From SXRF01 sp038043465 (GTDB lineage Bacteria; Pseudomonadota; Alphaproteobacteria; Rickettsiales; SXRF01): 64,000 bases of DNA. The position numbers and the translations under genes are program-made. How positions within the stretch are numbered: the first letter of the stretch is position 1; each line of letters opens with the position of its first letter. Positions 18,578-25,744 of the stretch are shown here, piece by piece. Where the stretch lies: positions 12,301 to 76,300 of the forward strand of contig JBBTBX010000021.1 of assembly GCA_038043465.1 (NCBI GenBank), written 5' to 3'. The notes below the pieces were generated by a model, which was not told the DNA's origin, ran no database searches, and was given only the letters and a program-made list of their open reading frames with translations.

Positions 18578-19863
18578 TTCCTCCCCCGCAGCTTCTCCCA
18601 ATAATCCAACCGTTTTATTATCTCGCGTTCAAAGCCAGCCTCGGCTGGTTTATAATAATTTGCGCGGGGCATTTCATCGGGGAAATAATTCTGTCCTGAG
18701 AAGCCGTCTTTAGTGTCGGGGTCATAGACATAGCCCGCGCCATAGCCAACTTCTTTCATCAGCTTGGTGGGCGCGTTTAAAATATGTTTTGGTGGCATTA
18801 GCGAACCGTTCTTCTTGGCATCAGCAATAGATTTATTCATCGCTCGATACACACCAATGGATTTAGGGGAGGTGGCGAGATACACCACGGCCTGCGCGAT
18901 ATTCACATAACCTTCCGGCGCGCCGATAAATTCAAACGCATCTTTGGCTGCTATGGTCTGTATAAGTGCATTCGGGTCAGCCAATCCAATATCTTCCGAA
19001 GCAAAACGCACAAGACGGCGCAGTATATATAGCGGTTCTTCGCCACCATCCAGCATCCGCGCAAACCAATAGAGAGCAGCGTCAACATCCGACCCACGCA
19101 GCGATTTATGCAGCGCGCTGATGAGGTTATAATGTCCTTCACCAGATTTATCATAAACAGGCATGCGTTTTTGAATGAGCCTGAGCAATTCTTCGCTACC
19201 CAAGGGCTTGGTTATTTCCAGCAACTCTTCAACCATATTGAGCAGATAGCGCGCATCTCCGTCAGATATAGCACAGAGCGTAGTGCGGGCTTCAGCGTCC
19301 AGCGGTAGTTTTTTACCAGTAAATTCCTCAGCTTTATAAGTGAGCTTGATAAGATTGGCTAAATCAAGGCGGTTAAGGATCAAAACTTTGCAGCGCGAAA
19401 GCAACGCCGAATTCAGTTCAAATGATGGATTTTCGGTAGTTGCGCCAATCAAAATAATCGTGCCGTTTTCGATGTAAGGCAAAAACAAATCCTGCTGCGA
19501 GCGGTTGAAGCGGTGAATCTCATCAATGAGAAGTATCGTGCGCTTGCCCGCGCCTTTGTCGATTTCCGCCTGCTCAAACACCTTGCGTAAATCGGCAGTG
19601 GCATGGGAAACGGCTGATAACTGCACGAATAATCCACCGCTATATTTTGCGATTAATCGAGCCATTGTGGTTTTGCCACAACCTGCAGATCCCCAAAAAA
19701 TTATGGAAGGGAAATGGCTGGTTTTAATGGCATTGGCAAAGAGCGAACCCTCCGCTAGCAAATGCTCCTGCCCCAGCACATCGTCAAAACTGGTCGGGCG
19801 CATCCTATCGGCCAGGGGGCGGTTGTTATCTTCGAAGGTGAGGGCGGATTGTTGGTTTTTCAT
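18571..19863 (-). CDS. rarA: replication-associated recombination protein A (AAA ATPase)
   Basis: RarA/MgsA family clamp-loader-like ATPase acting at stalled replication forks, 430 residues, normal. The opening PLADRMRPTSFDDVLGQEHLL is diagnostic. Walker A is GSAGCGKTTMARLI near residue 58, Walker B is ILLIDEIHRFN near 109 and sensor 1 is IGATTENPSFEL near 139. The C-terminal helical tetramerisation domain includes DVDAALYWFARMLDGGEEPLYI and GVYRAMNKSI. It is transcribed towards motA, and its last codons form part of a 19-bp inverted repeat. Confidence 0.94.
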   Translation of the reverse strand: MKNQQSALTFEDNNRPLADRMRPTSFDDVLGQEHLLAEGSLFANAIKTSHFPSIIFWGSAGCGKTTMARLIAKYSGGLFVQLSAVSHATADLRKVFEQAEIDKGAGKRTILLIDEIHRFNRSQQDLFLPYIENGTIILIGATTENPSFELNSALLSRCKVLILNRLDLANLIKLTYKAEEFTGKKLPLDAEARTTLCAISDGDARYLLNMVEELLEITKPLGSEELLRLIQKRMPVYDKSGEGHYNLISALHKSLRGSDVDAALYWFARMLDGGEEPLYILRRLVRFASEDIGLADPNALIQTIAAKDAFEFIGAPEGYVNIAQAVVYLATSPKSIGVYRAMNKSIADAKKNGSLMPPKHILNAPTKLMKEVGYGAGYVYDPDTKDGFSGQNYFPDEMPRANYYKPAEAGFEREIIKRLDYWEKLRGRKN

Positions 19864-19924
19864 AGAAAACCATCATACTATTTTGGGAATGAGGTGGCAA
19901 TACAGTTCGCAGCATAGTTAGATA

Positions 19925-20074
19925 ACTGGATTGCTTCGCCTGCATCTCGTAATGACAACCATTTGACATTTACAGTTGCCGTGCTATGCGGGGTGATAAT
20001 GGTATGTCATTCCGAGTGAAACGAGGAATCTTTACATTATTTTGCAAAGATCCTTCGCTACGCTCAGGATGACA
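19925..20074. repeat. dispersed palindromic repeats upstream of uppP
   Basis: The main element spans 20005-20074. TGTCATTCCGAG at its left end and the CTCAGGATGACA at its right end form imperfect arms of about 30 bases around a short AT-rich loop. A partial element (TGGATTGCTTCGCCTGCATC to AATGACAA) lies at 19925-19957. Similar TGTCAT/ATGACA sequences occur at 3386 and 8660 in the window. Repeats of this consensus are frequent in intergenic DNA of many bacteria; their mechanism is not evident here. Confidence 0.65.
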
Positions 20075-20108
20075 GAGTAAGTTTTTATAATCATTCAAAC
20101 ACATATCT

Positions 20109-20897
20109 ATGCTTTTTATCGCATTATTGCTCGGACTGATTGAGGGGATGACGGAATTCCTGCCCGTATCCTCAACTGGTCATTTGATTTTGTTTGGCGA
20201 TATTCTTGGTTTTGAAGGACCACCCGGCAAAACCTTTGAAATTTCAATCCAACTCGGCGCGATTCTGGCGATTTGCTGGCTTTACCGCAGCAAGCTTGCT
20301 GCCACCACTGTCGGATTAGTTCGTCGCGAAGCCAAAGACTGGCGGTTCGCTATGGGAATATTGCTGGCTTTCCTGCCCGCCATGCTGTTTGGCGCGCTGT
20401 TCCATAAATTCATCAAAGAAAAACTATTCAATCCCTTTAGCGTGTCGATTGCTCTTATCATTGGCGGCATTATTATTTTGCTGGTGGAGCGTTATAGACC
20501 CAAACCACGCTATCATGCGATTGAGGAGTTTTCCCTAGCTCTATGCCTTAAAATAGGGCTTTGCCAATGCCTCGCGCTCATCCCAGGGACATCACGCAGC
20601 GGCGCAACCATTATCGGCTCACTCCTTCTCGGCGCAGACCGCAAATCGGCGACTGAGTTTTCGTTTTTCCTCGCCATCCCCACCATGTTCGCTGCCACAA
20701 TTTTTGATCTTTATAATAATTGGAAATTTCTCTCGCTTGATAATTTGCAGTTAATCGCCGTTGGTTTTATCGCAGCTTTTATCAGCGCGCTAATCGTGGT
20801 GCGCTGGGTTGTCGCCTATATCAGCAAACATGGCTTTACGCCATTTGCCATATACCGCATCATATTGGGTACGGTTATGTTGTATTTACTTTACTAA
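20109..20897 (+). CDS. uppP: undecaprenyl-diphosphatase
   Basis: BacA/UppP integral membrane phosphatase that recycles undecaprenyl pyrophosphate for peptidoglycan and LPS synthesis. It is 262 residues with about eight hydrophobic segments. The two signature motifs are EGMTEFLPVSSTGHLIL at about residue 11 and PGTSRSGATIIGSLLLG at about 158, which carry the catalytic Glu, Ser, His and Arg. The last four codons overlap the end of the convergent VF530-type gene. Confidence 0.95.
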   Translation: MLFIALLLGLIEGMTEFLPVSSTGHLILFGDILGFEGPPGKTFEISIQLGAILAICWLYRSKLAATTVGLVRREAKDWRFAMGILLAFLPAMLFGALFHKFIKEKLFNPFSVSIALIIGGIIILLVERYRPKPRYHAIEEFSLALCLKIGLCQCLALIPGTSRSGATIIGSLLLGADRKSATEFSFFLAIPTMFAATIFDLYNNWKFLSLDNLQLIAVGFIAAFISALIVVRWVVAYISKHGFTPFAIYRIILGTVMLYLLY

Positions 20898-21107
20898 TTC
20901 GCGCAAATACAGCTCTTCCACTTTGACTCTTGCCCACGGCGTGGTGCGTAGAAATTTAAGGCTGGAGTTGATGCTGGGGTCACTTTTGAAACAGCGTATA
21001 TCAATTTGCTGCGCCAACTTCTCCCAGCCATGCTGCTCAACCAGTTTAGTGAGGATTTCTTTTAGGGTTATGCCATGTAGCTGGTTATTTTTCTGGGTTT
21101 CAGGCAT
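20886..21107 (-). CDS. VF530/DUF2132 family protein
   Basis: A 73-residue protein matching the VF530 DNA-binding family of small helical proteins. The pattern LHGITLKEILTKLVEQHGWE followed by IDIRCFKSDPSINSSLKFLR and TPWARVKVEELYL is diagnostic. The cellular role is unknown. It follows the RRM gene by two bases, so the two form a minus-strand operon, and its 3' end overlaps uppP by 12 bases. Confidence 0.88.
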   Translation of the reverse strand: MPETQKNNQLHGITLKEILTKLVEQHGWEKLAQQIDIRCFKSDPSINSSLKFLRTTPWARVKVEELYLRELVK

Positions 21108-21109
21108 GT

Positions 21110-21346
21110 CTATTCGGCAGCTTTAACGCGGATTTTATTTTTTTCGATGGTGCTGCCGTTTAGCTCTTTAATAGCAACCAAGGCTTCATGTTCAAGTGCC
21201 ATCTCGACAAAGCCAAAACCTTTCGAAGAACCAGTCTTCGCGTCAAGCACCAGATTACAGGCTTTGATATTGCCATGGTTCTTGAATAATTTTGCAAGAT
21301 CGTTTTCACTAAAATTACGAGGCAGATTAAGGGCAATCAGTTTCAT
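21110..21346 (-). CDS. RRM-domain RNA-binding protein
   Basis: A 78-residue protein consisting of a single RNA recognition motif. The RNP2-like strand is LIALNLPR at the N-terminus and RNP1 is KGFGFVEM at about residue 42. Such stand-alone RRM proteins occur in Proteobacteria and Cyanobacteria and are often cold-regulated. Its ATG overlaps the TGA of an 18-codon upstream open frame that has its own strong ribosome binding site, and the leader contains two perfect hairpins, so expression is probably translationally coupled and structure-controlled. Confidence 0.9.
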   Translation of the reverse strand: MKLIALNLPRNFSENDLAKLFKNHGNIKACNLVLDAKTGSSKGFGFVEMALEHEALVAIKELNGSTIEKNKIRVKAAE

Positions 21347-21399
21347 AAATATCCAGTAGGCATTGCATCAATAGAGGTGGCGACGATCGACATCCTCAT
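21343..21399 (-). CDS. 18-residue leader peptide upstream of the RRM gene
   Basis: On the minus strand an ATG at 21399 opens MRMSIVATSIDAMPTGYL and stops with TGA at 21343-21345. The stop shares bases with the RRM gene ATG at 21344-21346. A GGAG sequence lies 4 bases before the leader ATG, whereas the RRM start itself has no comparable site. This is the layout of a translational-coupling or attenuation leader. No function for the peptide is known to me. Confidence 0.5.
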   Translation of the reverse strand: MRMSIVATSIDAMPTGYL

Positions 21400-21432
21400 A
21401 TACTCCTGCTTCTAATCGGTTTCGTGTGGCGT

Positions 21433-21488
21433 GCCATCCGAAGCCAAAAGCGGATGGCGGGGCGTAGTGGACGGTTTGCGAACAAACC
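21433..21488 (-). promoter_or_regulatory. two-hairpin mRNA leader of the RRM gene
   Basis: GCCATCCG (21433-21440) pairs with CGGATGGC (21451-21458), and GGTTTG (21473-21478) pairs with CAAACC (21483-21488) around a four-base loop that reads UUCG in the minus-strand RNA. Both stems are perfect. They lie between a possible minus-strand -10 box (TAAAAT near 21505) and the leader ORF. A cold-responsive or self-regulated leader is a reasonable guess because of the RRM product. Confidence 0.45.
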
Positions 21489-21563
21489 CCGAGATGAGAT
21501 TGTTTATTTTACAAATGCCTATCAAGCAAGAATTTTTTAAGATTGCTGCATAAAAATAACGCA

Positions 21564-21590
21564 GGGGCTGTGAATTCACAGCCCCTTTTT
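21564..21590 (+). terminator. intrinsic terminator at the chromosome-prophage junction
   Basis: A perfect 22-bp palindrome (GGGGCTGTGAA and its complement) at 21564-21585 is followed directly by five T on the plus strand, a textbook rho-independent terminator. No plus-strand gene ends just before it, so it may insulate the neighbouring RRM leader and phage genes, or end a transcript entering from the prophage side after circularisation. Confidence 0.7.
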
Positions 21591-21628
21591 GTTTGTCAAA
21601 ATTTACGAAACAACAGAAGCCCCGCCAC

Positions 21629-22669
21629 ATGCCCGCATATTACAACGAGTTTAAGCCTGAGGTGGCGCACATGCTGCGGCAGTTAATCAGGGATGGGTTG
21701 ATTGCGGCGGGGGATGTGGACGAACGCTCGATTACTGAGGTAAAAGCTGATGACCTTAAAAACTACACACAATGCCACTTCTTCTCGGGAATTGGTGGGT
21801 GGTCGGTCGCTCTCCGCCTTGCGATGTGGGAAGACGATAGACCTGTTTGGACAGGAAGTTGCCCTTGTCAGCCCTTTAGTTCTGCTGGGAAGCAAAAAGG
21901 CAAAAATGACGAACGCCATCTCTGGCCAGTGTGGTTTCGGCTCATCAGCGAGTGCCGCCCTGCAATTGTCTTTGGGGAACAGGTTGCAGCAGCGATTACC
22001 CACGGCTGGTGGGATGATGTGGCAAATGATTTGGAAAATGAAGGTTACTCCTGCGGGGCGGCGGTACTACCAGCTTGCAGTGTCGGCAAACCGCACAAAC
22101 GCGACAGACTCTGGTTTGTGGGCAACGCCCGACAGCAGCCATCGGGGAACGAGAGCGTTGGATTTGGTGGAGAATGGCAGCACAGTGTTACGGCGGAGTT
22201 CGGGTCAGAAACGAGGCATAGATTTGCAGACACAAGCTCTATGGGCAACGCCGAATTGTATGGATGCGATGGAGGCTCGCAGCGAAGAAGCGTTGGCACG
22301 GGCGAAAACGAAGGGCGGGTGTTGCAATCTGAAAGACCAAGTGCATCCGAGCTTATGGCCGGCACCGAACGCCTCGGACAACAGGGACAGGGGGCGATGG
22401 GAAAATCCCAGTATTCAACTCCGTGTGGATATGGGCAAACAAATCAATCTGTCGATGATTGCACAGGGGAGTATGAGTGGCTCATCTGCCCCGATGGGAA
22501 AACCCGCCCAGTTAAGCGTGGAGTTTCCTTGCTGGCTCATGGGATACAGCACCGCACACCTATCCTCCATGCGTTTGGCAATGCAATCGTACCGCAAGTC
22601 GCAGCGGAATTTATCAAAGCGGTGAGTAAAGATTTTATGCTCAATAAAGTATATTTAGAAACAGCCTAA
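21629..22669 (+). CDS. phage DNA (cytosine-5-)-methyltransferase
   Basis: A Dcm-type C5 methyltransferase of 346 residues. The start at 21629 is preferred to a TTG at 21593 because MPAYYNEFKPEV is the usual opening of phage members. Motif I is CHFFSGIGGWSVAL near residue 46, motif IV with the catalytic Cys is GSCPCQPFSSAG near 75, the motif VI equivalent is FGEQVA, motif VIII is HKRDRLWFVG and motif X is FGNAIVPQVAAEFI near the end. It probably protects phage DNA from restriction. A second conserved-looking frame overlaps most of it in the +1 direction (separate entry). No cognate nuclease was seen. Confidence 0.9.
   Translation: MPAYYNEFKPEVAHMLRQLIRDGLIAAGDVDERSITEVKADDLKNYTQCHFFSGIGGWSVALRLAMWEDDRPVWTGSCPCQPFSSAGKQKGKNDERHLWPVWFRLISECRPAIVFGEQVAAAITHGWWDDVANDLENEGYSCGAAVLPACSVGKPHKRDRLWFVGNARQQPSGNESVGFGGEWQHSVTAEFGSETRHRFADTSSMGNAELYGCDGGSQRRSVGTGENEGRVLQSERPSASELMAGTERLGQQGQGAMGKSQYSTPCGYGQTNQSVDDCTGEYEWLICPDGKTRPVKRGVSLLAHGIQHRTPILHAFGNAIVPQVAAEFIKAVSKDFMLNKVYLETA
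21750..22625 (+). CDS. overlapping-frame phage protein inside the methyltransferase gene
   Basis: A 291-codon frame lies entirely within the methyltransferase gene in another frame. It would normally be dismissed as a shadow, but it contains features I recall from stand-alone phage proteins: IDLFGQEVA near residue 36, QRLPTAGGMMWQMIWKMKVT then PAGRRYY, three repeats of an LW(A/P)xPxxxD unit, a KQINLSMIAQ stretch and LSVEFPCWLMGY near the end. This pattern is often seen as a phage methyltransferase-associated family. Whether both frames are translated is unproven; the database similarities I recall could themselves come from overlapping annotations. Confidence 0.45.
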   Translation: MTLKTTHNATSSRELVGGRSLSALRCGKTIDLFGQEVALVSPLVLLGSKKAKMTNAISGQCGFGSSASAALQLSLGNRLQQRLPTAGGMMWQMIWKMKVTPAGRRYYQLAVSANRTNATDSGLWATPDSSHRGTRALDLVENGSTVLRRSSGQKRGIDLQTQALWATPNCMDAMEARSEEALARAKTKGGCCNLKDQVHPSLWPAPNASDNRDRGRWENPSIQLRVDMGKQINLSMIAQGSMSGSSAPMGKPAQLSVEFPCWLMGYSTAHLSSMRLAMQSYRKSQRNLSKR

Positions 22670-22711
22670 ACTTATATATAAAAAGTGCAAAAAATAGTTT
22701 TTAACCAAAAA

Positions 22712-22757
22712 TACTTCTTGTTTTTCCTCCTCAGATGAGGTAGAAAAACAGGAAGTA
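22712..22757. promoter_or_regulatory. 46-bp palindrome before the XRE-ImmA module
   Basis: TACTTCTTGTTTTTC at 22712-22726 is mirrored by GAAAAACAGGAAGTA at 22743-22757 with one mismatch, and the core holds a further CCTC/GAGG stem. It ends 21 bases before the ATG of the first gene. It could be an operator for the XRE protein encoded downstream or an mRNA hairpin ending methyltransferase transcription. Confidence 0.5.
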
Positions 22758-22778
22758 AAAATAAAAAAGGAACAAAAA

Positions 22779-23462
22779 ATGCACCAAAAAATTATTACAT
22801 ATAAAGAACCGCAAGATGTAAAAACAACCTTAGATAGCTTAGGTTTGAATGTTAATGAACTTCAAGACGCTGCAAAAGCAAATTTTTTAGCTCAAGCATC
22901 ATGCACCGCAAATGACGCACCAACTGCACCAGGATTTATTGGATGGAATGCCAGTGTTAAAACGATTAGAGAATATTTAATTGTACGAGGTTGGGAAAGC
23001 AAAAATATAAAAAATTCGCCGCGAATAGTAAATACAGATAAAAGCATCTCAATTATGGTTGCCACTGGAGATGATGCGACAGGTAATCCTTCTATTATTC
23101 CTAAAACTAAGTCGCATAAGGGAGCGACCACTAGAACGGCTATCTATAACAACGAAGCACAAACTAGCCTGTTTCCAGAAGAAGCAATTCCGCATGTTAT
23201 ACCAGTTGTTTCTATTGGACACTCAACAAGTTCAACGTGGGTTTTGTTGGTGCATGTGTATATTGACAAAGCAATTGAAAAGCCACGCCACTATGTACGG
23301 TGTGAGTTATCTATGCCAGTGGGCATGGATGACACTGGTCATATTGACAATTGGAGAGAGCGAATTATTTTGCCAGAAATTACAATCAATCCCGATGATT
23401 TAATTGATAAAGTTGAGGATTTTGCACCAGAGCAGGAAATTATACTACAACGCAAGGCTTGA
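22779..23462 (+). CDS. hypothetical partner of an XRE-ImmA/IrrE protein
   Basis: A 227-residue soluble protein of unknown function; no catalytic motif is apparent. It includes PGFIGWNASVKTIREYLIVRGW near residue 50, an FPEEAIPHVIPVVSIGHSTSSTW stretch near 137, and an acidic C-terminus. Similar proteins are, from memory, found directly upstream of XRE-ImmA genes in mobile DNA, so the two probably act together. The stop is 7 bases before the next start. The DNA is AT-rich against its surroundings, which fits an acquired module. Roles could include a toxin-antitoxin or phage-defence pair, but nothing in the sequence proves this. Confidence 0.75.
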   Translation: MHQKIITYKEPQDVKTTLDSLGLNVNELQDAAKANFLAQASCTANDAPTAPGFIGWNASVKTIREYLIVRGWESKNIKNSPRIVNTDKSISIMVATGDDATGNPSIIPKTKSHKGATTRTAIYNNEAQTSLFPEEAIPHVIPVVSIGHSTSSTWVLLVHVYIDKAIEKPRHYVRCELSMPVGMDDTGHIDNWRERIILPEITINPDDLIDKVEDFAPEQEIILQRKA

Positions 23463-23469
23463 AAAAACT

Positions 23470-24570
23470 ATGTTTAACCCATCAAGATTAGAATTTGCTA
23501 GAAAAAGGCGTGGGCTAACTAAGAAGGAATTGGCATCAAAGATTGGATTAACGCCTCGTTCAATATCTATGTTTGAAAATAATGAGAGTCCACCAGCAGA
23601 CGACACTATTAGAAAGCTCTCGTTGGCGTTAGCATTTCCACAATCATTTTTCTCTGGAGATGATATTGAAGTTCTGCGTCAAAAAACAGTTAGCTTTCGC
23701 TCTATGTCAAGAATGAGTGCATCAAAACGGGATGCGGCGTTGAGCTCTGGAGCAATTGCTTTTATGTTCAATCGGTGGATTGAGCAGCATTTTACACTGC
23801 CAGAGCCAAACTTAATAGAAGTTGAAAAAGGAGAAAACCCAGAAGCCGCAGCCATGATATTAAGGCAGCATTGGGGAGTTGGTGAACTACCAATTAGAAA
23901 TGTTATTCATCTTCTTGAGGCAAAGGGTATCAGAGTTTTTTCTCTTTCAGAAAACACTCTTGAAGTAGATGCCTATTCACTATGGGAAGATGGAACACCT
24001 TTTATTTTTCTGAATACGATTAAATCAGCGGAGCGTAGCAAATTTGATGCGGCTCATGAATTAGGGCATCTAATACTACATAAACATGGCGCACCTGTTG
24101 GTCAAGATGCCGAACGAGAAGCGGATCAATTTGCCTCTGCTTTTCTAATGCCTAGAAGTAGTGTACTCGCTTCTACTTCTTCTGCTCATCTAGCGACGCT
24201 ATCTACTTTAATTAAATTAAAGAAGAAATGGGGAGTATCTTTAGCAGCATTATCGTACAGAATGCACAAAATTGGGTTGCTTTCCGACTGGCATTATAGA
24301 ACGCTGTGTATTGAAATATCACAGAAAGGCTACAATAAAAATGAACCAGAAGGTATAGAGCGCGAACATTCAAAGATTTGGGAAATGGTTTTTAGCTCAC
24401 TAAGAGAAGACGGAATCACTAAAGAACACATTGCGCGTGAACTTGATATTCATACAATGGAAATAGAATCACTTGTTTTTGGTTTGCTGCTTATGAATGT
24501 TATTCATGGCTCTAATAACCCTAGCCATAAAAAGCCAAATAACCCATCATATTTGCATGTAGTAAAATAG
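23470..24570 (+). CDS. XRE-family regulator fused to ImmA/IrrE metallopeptidase
   Basis: A 366-residue protein. The N-terminal helix-turn-helix (residues about 4-58) reads RLEFARKRRGLTKKELASKI then GLTPRSISMFEN. The ImmA/IrrE zinc peptidase centre is FDAAHELGHLILHKHG near residue 195, followed by AEREADQFASAFLMP with the third ligand. In mobile elements such proteins cleave or inactivate a partner repressor under stress. Start 23470 follows the upstream gene by 7 bases; earlier in-frame codons overlap that gene. The C-terminal 90 residues add another possible HTH (KEHIARELDIHTMEIESLVFG). Confidence 0.9.
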   Translation: MFNPSRLEFARKRRGLTKKELASKIGLTPRSISMFENNESPPADDTIRKLSLALAFPQSFFSGDDIEVLRQKTVSFRSMSRMSASKRDAALSSGAIAFMFNRWIEQHFTLPEPNLIEVEKGENPEAAAMILRQHWGVGELPIRNVIHLLEAKGIRVFSLSENTLEVDAYSLWEDGTPFIFLNTIKSAERSKFDAAHELGHLILHKHGAPVGQDAEREADQFASAFLMPRSSVLASTSSAHLATLSTLIKLKKKWGVSLAALSYRMHKIGLLSDWHYRTLCIEISQKGYNKNEPEGIEREHSKIWEMVFSSLREDGITKEHIARELDIHTMEIESLVFGLLLMNVIHGSNNPSHKKPNNPSYLHVVK

Positions 24571-24588
24571 ATTTTTTGATAAATTTTT

Positions 24589-24942
24589 TCAATACTCGCT
24601 CGCCAGCATGATGGTGAGAACTCGGCAGGTTACGCTGGGGTCGGCTGGGTTGGGTGAACCGAAGGTCATGGTGAGGTCGTAGTAATCAATTTTCCAAAAG
24701 AAGTTGATGTTATCTATGGTTATTTTTCCAAAATCATGCTCACCGTGTGGGTCGTTGTCTTCGGTGAAAGCGTTAAAGTTCATGACTTCCATAAACAATC
24801 GTTCACGGACTGCTTCGGAAAGTTCATTAACTCCGCTGGTGGTCATGATCTGCCCGCCCCAGTAGGTGTTGCGGAAACGGTCGTTGAGGGCTGCAATTTT
24901 CTTGGTGTTGGTGGTTTTTTCGTCAATTTGTTGCGGTTTCAT
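24589..24942 (-). CDS. DUF3768 domain-containing protein
   Basis: A 117-residue protein matching DUF3768, a family common in alphaproteobacterial plasmids and phages. The diagnostic elements are IAALNDRFRNTYWGGQIMTT near residue 16, FNAFTEDNDPHGEHDFG near 56, FFWKIDYYDLTMTFGSPNP near 80 and the terminal RVLTIMLASEY. The function is unknown. AAGGAG stands 8 bases before the ATG. It is on the opposite strand from the phage structural genes, converging with the XRE-ImmA gene. Confidence 0.88.
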   Translation of the reverse strand: MKPQQIDEKTTNTKKIAALNDRFRNTYWGGQIMTTSGVNELSEAVRERLFMEVMNFNAFTEDNDPHGEHDFGKITIDNINFFWKIDYYDLTMTFGSPNPADPSVTCRVLTIMLASEY

Positions 24943-25042
24943 GCTGTTTTGCTCCTTGGTGCGTTGTTAAACCTTCTACCAAATAACACCCTGCCACTTG
25001 CAATCAAGGCTCTTTTGTCTGTAAATACAATTGGTTGACCTT

Positions 25043-25098
25043 TCGGGTCCTTCCCGAGCCGAACTTATACGGGGACGCTACGCCCGCCATTTCGCTAG
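25043..25098. other. candidate lambda-like cos (packaging) site
   Basis: The gene-free stretch contains GGGTCCTTCCCG, then TATACGGGGACGCTACG, then TTTCGCTAG in that order and at similar spacing to the phage lambda cohesive-end region, which as I recall reads GGGTCCTTTCCGG, TTACGGGGCGGCGACC and TTTTCGCTA. CGGG (25070-25073) and CCCG (25083-25086) give the two-fold symmetry expected of a staggered nick site. The phage encodes lambda-type TerS and TerL, which need such a site. It lies about 3.6 kb before terS, further than in lambda. Ends have not been mapped. Confidence 0.6.
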
Positions 25099-25150
25099 TG
25101 CCAACTCAAAATTATTCATTTCGTTTCGTTTTTTTACATAGGAGTTTCTT

Positions 25151-25744
25151 ATGAAAGTAGAACTGCTTGAGCTTAAAAAGCTAGTGCCGTATGCCCGCAA
25201 CCCTAGGATTACTGCCCATGCGGTGGATAAGGTGGCGGCTTCTATCAAAGAGTTTGGCTTTCGTCAGCCGATTGTGGTTGATAACGAAATGGTGATTATT
25301 GCAGGCCATGTTCGCTATCAGGCCGCCCAAAAACTGGGCTTGAAGAAAGTTCCCGTGCATGTGGCTGACGGTTTGTCCGCGCAGCAGGTAAAAGCCTATC
25401 GCATCGCTGATAATCGCACAGGCGAGGAAGCGCAGTGGGATAACGAAATGCTGGCTCTGGAAATTGGCGAGTTGGAAGCAGTGAGTTTTGATAAATCACT
25501 GCTGGGTTTTGAGGTTTCGGAGTTGGAGCAGTTGCAAAAAACCATTGATGGCTTGCTGAGCGATGGCATTGAAAGTGATGAGGAAAAAGTGGTTGGGGAA
25601 GCTGATACTCGCGCTACGATTGGTGCGTATAGTTTTGAAATCCCCCGCGAAGAATATCTGACATGGATTGAAGAAATCAAACAGGAAGTTGGTTTTGATA
25701 AAGAAGCAATTGTGAGTGAACTGCAAAGAAGGCTGGGCTTATGA
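25151..25744 (+). CDS. ParB-like nuclease-domain protein
   Basis: A 197-residue protein whose first 90 residues form a ParB/Srx domain: LVPYARNPRITAHAVDKVAASI, then QPIVVDNEMVIIAGHVRYQAAQKLG, and VPVHVADGLSAQQVKAYRIADN. In phages such domains usually precede a DNA methylase domain; here the methylase part is missing and the C-terminus is a helical acidic region. It could bind DNA or CTP as ParB does. GGAG precedes the ATG. Its stop overlaps the ATG of the next ParB-like gene. It is the first gene after the cos-like site. Confidence 0.88.
   Translation: MKVELLELKKLVPYARNPRITAHAVDKVAASIKEFGFRQPIVVDNEMVIIAGHVRYQAAQKLGLKKVPVHVADGLSAQQVKAYRIADNRTGEEAQWDNEMLALEIGELEAVSFDKSLLGFEVSELEQLQKTIDGLLSDGIESDEEKVVGEADTRATIGAYSFEIPREEYLTWIEEIKQEVGFDKEAIVSELQRRLGL

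Noticed and set aside
21424..21595. A plus-strand non-coding RNA ending at the palindromic terminator
   Set aside because: A TCGACA/TCTAAT pair could be a weak promoter, but the same hairpins fit better as the minus-strand leader of the RRM gene; no known RNA family was recognised.
21361..21628. A tRNA gene as prophage attachment site
   Set aside because: No cloverleaf, anticodon loop or TTCRAATCC-type T-loop could be found on either strand.
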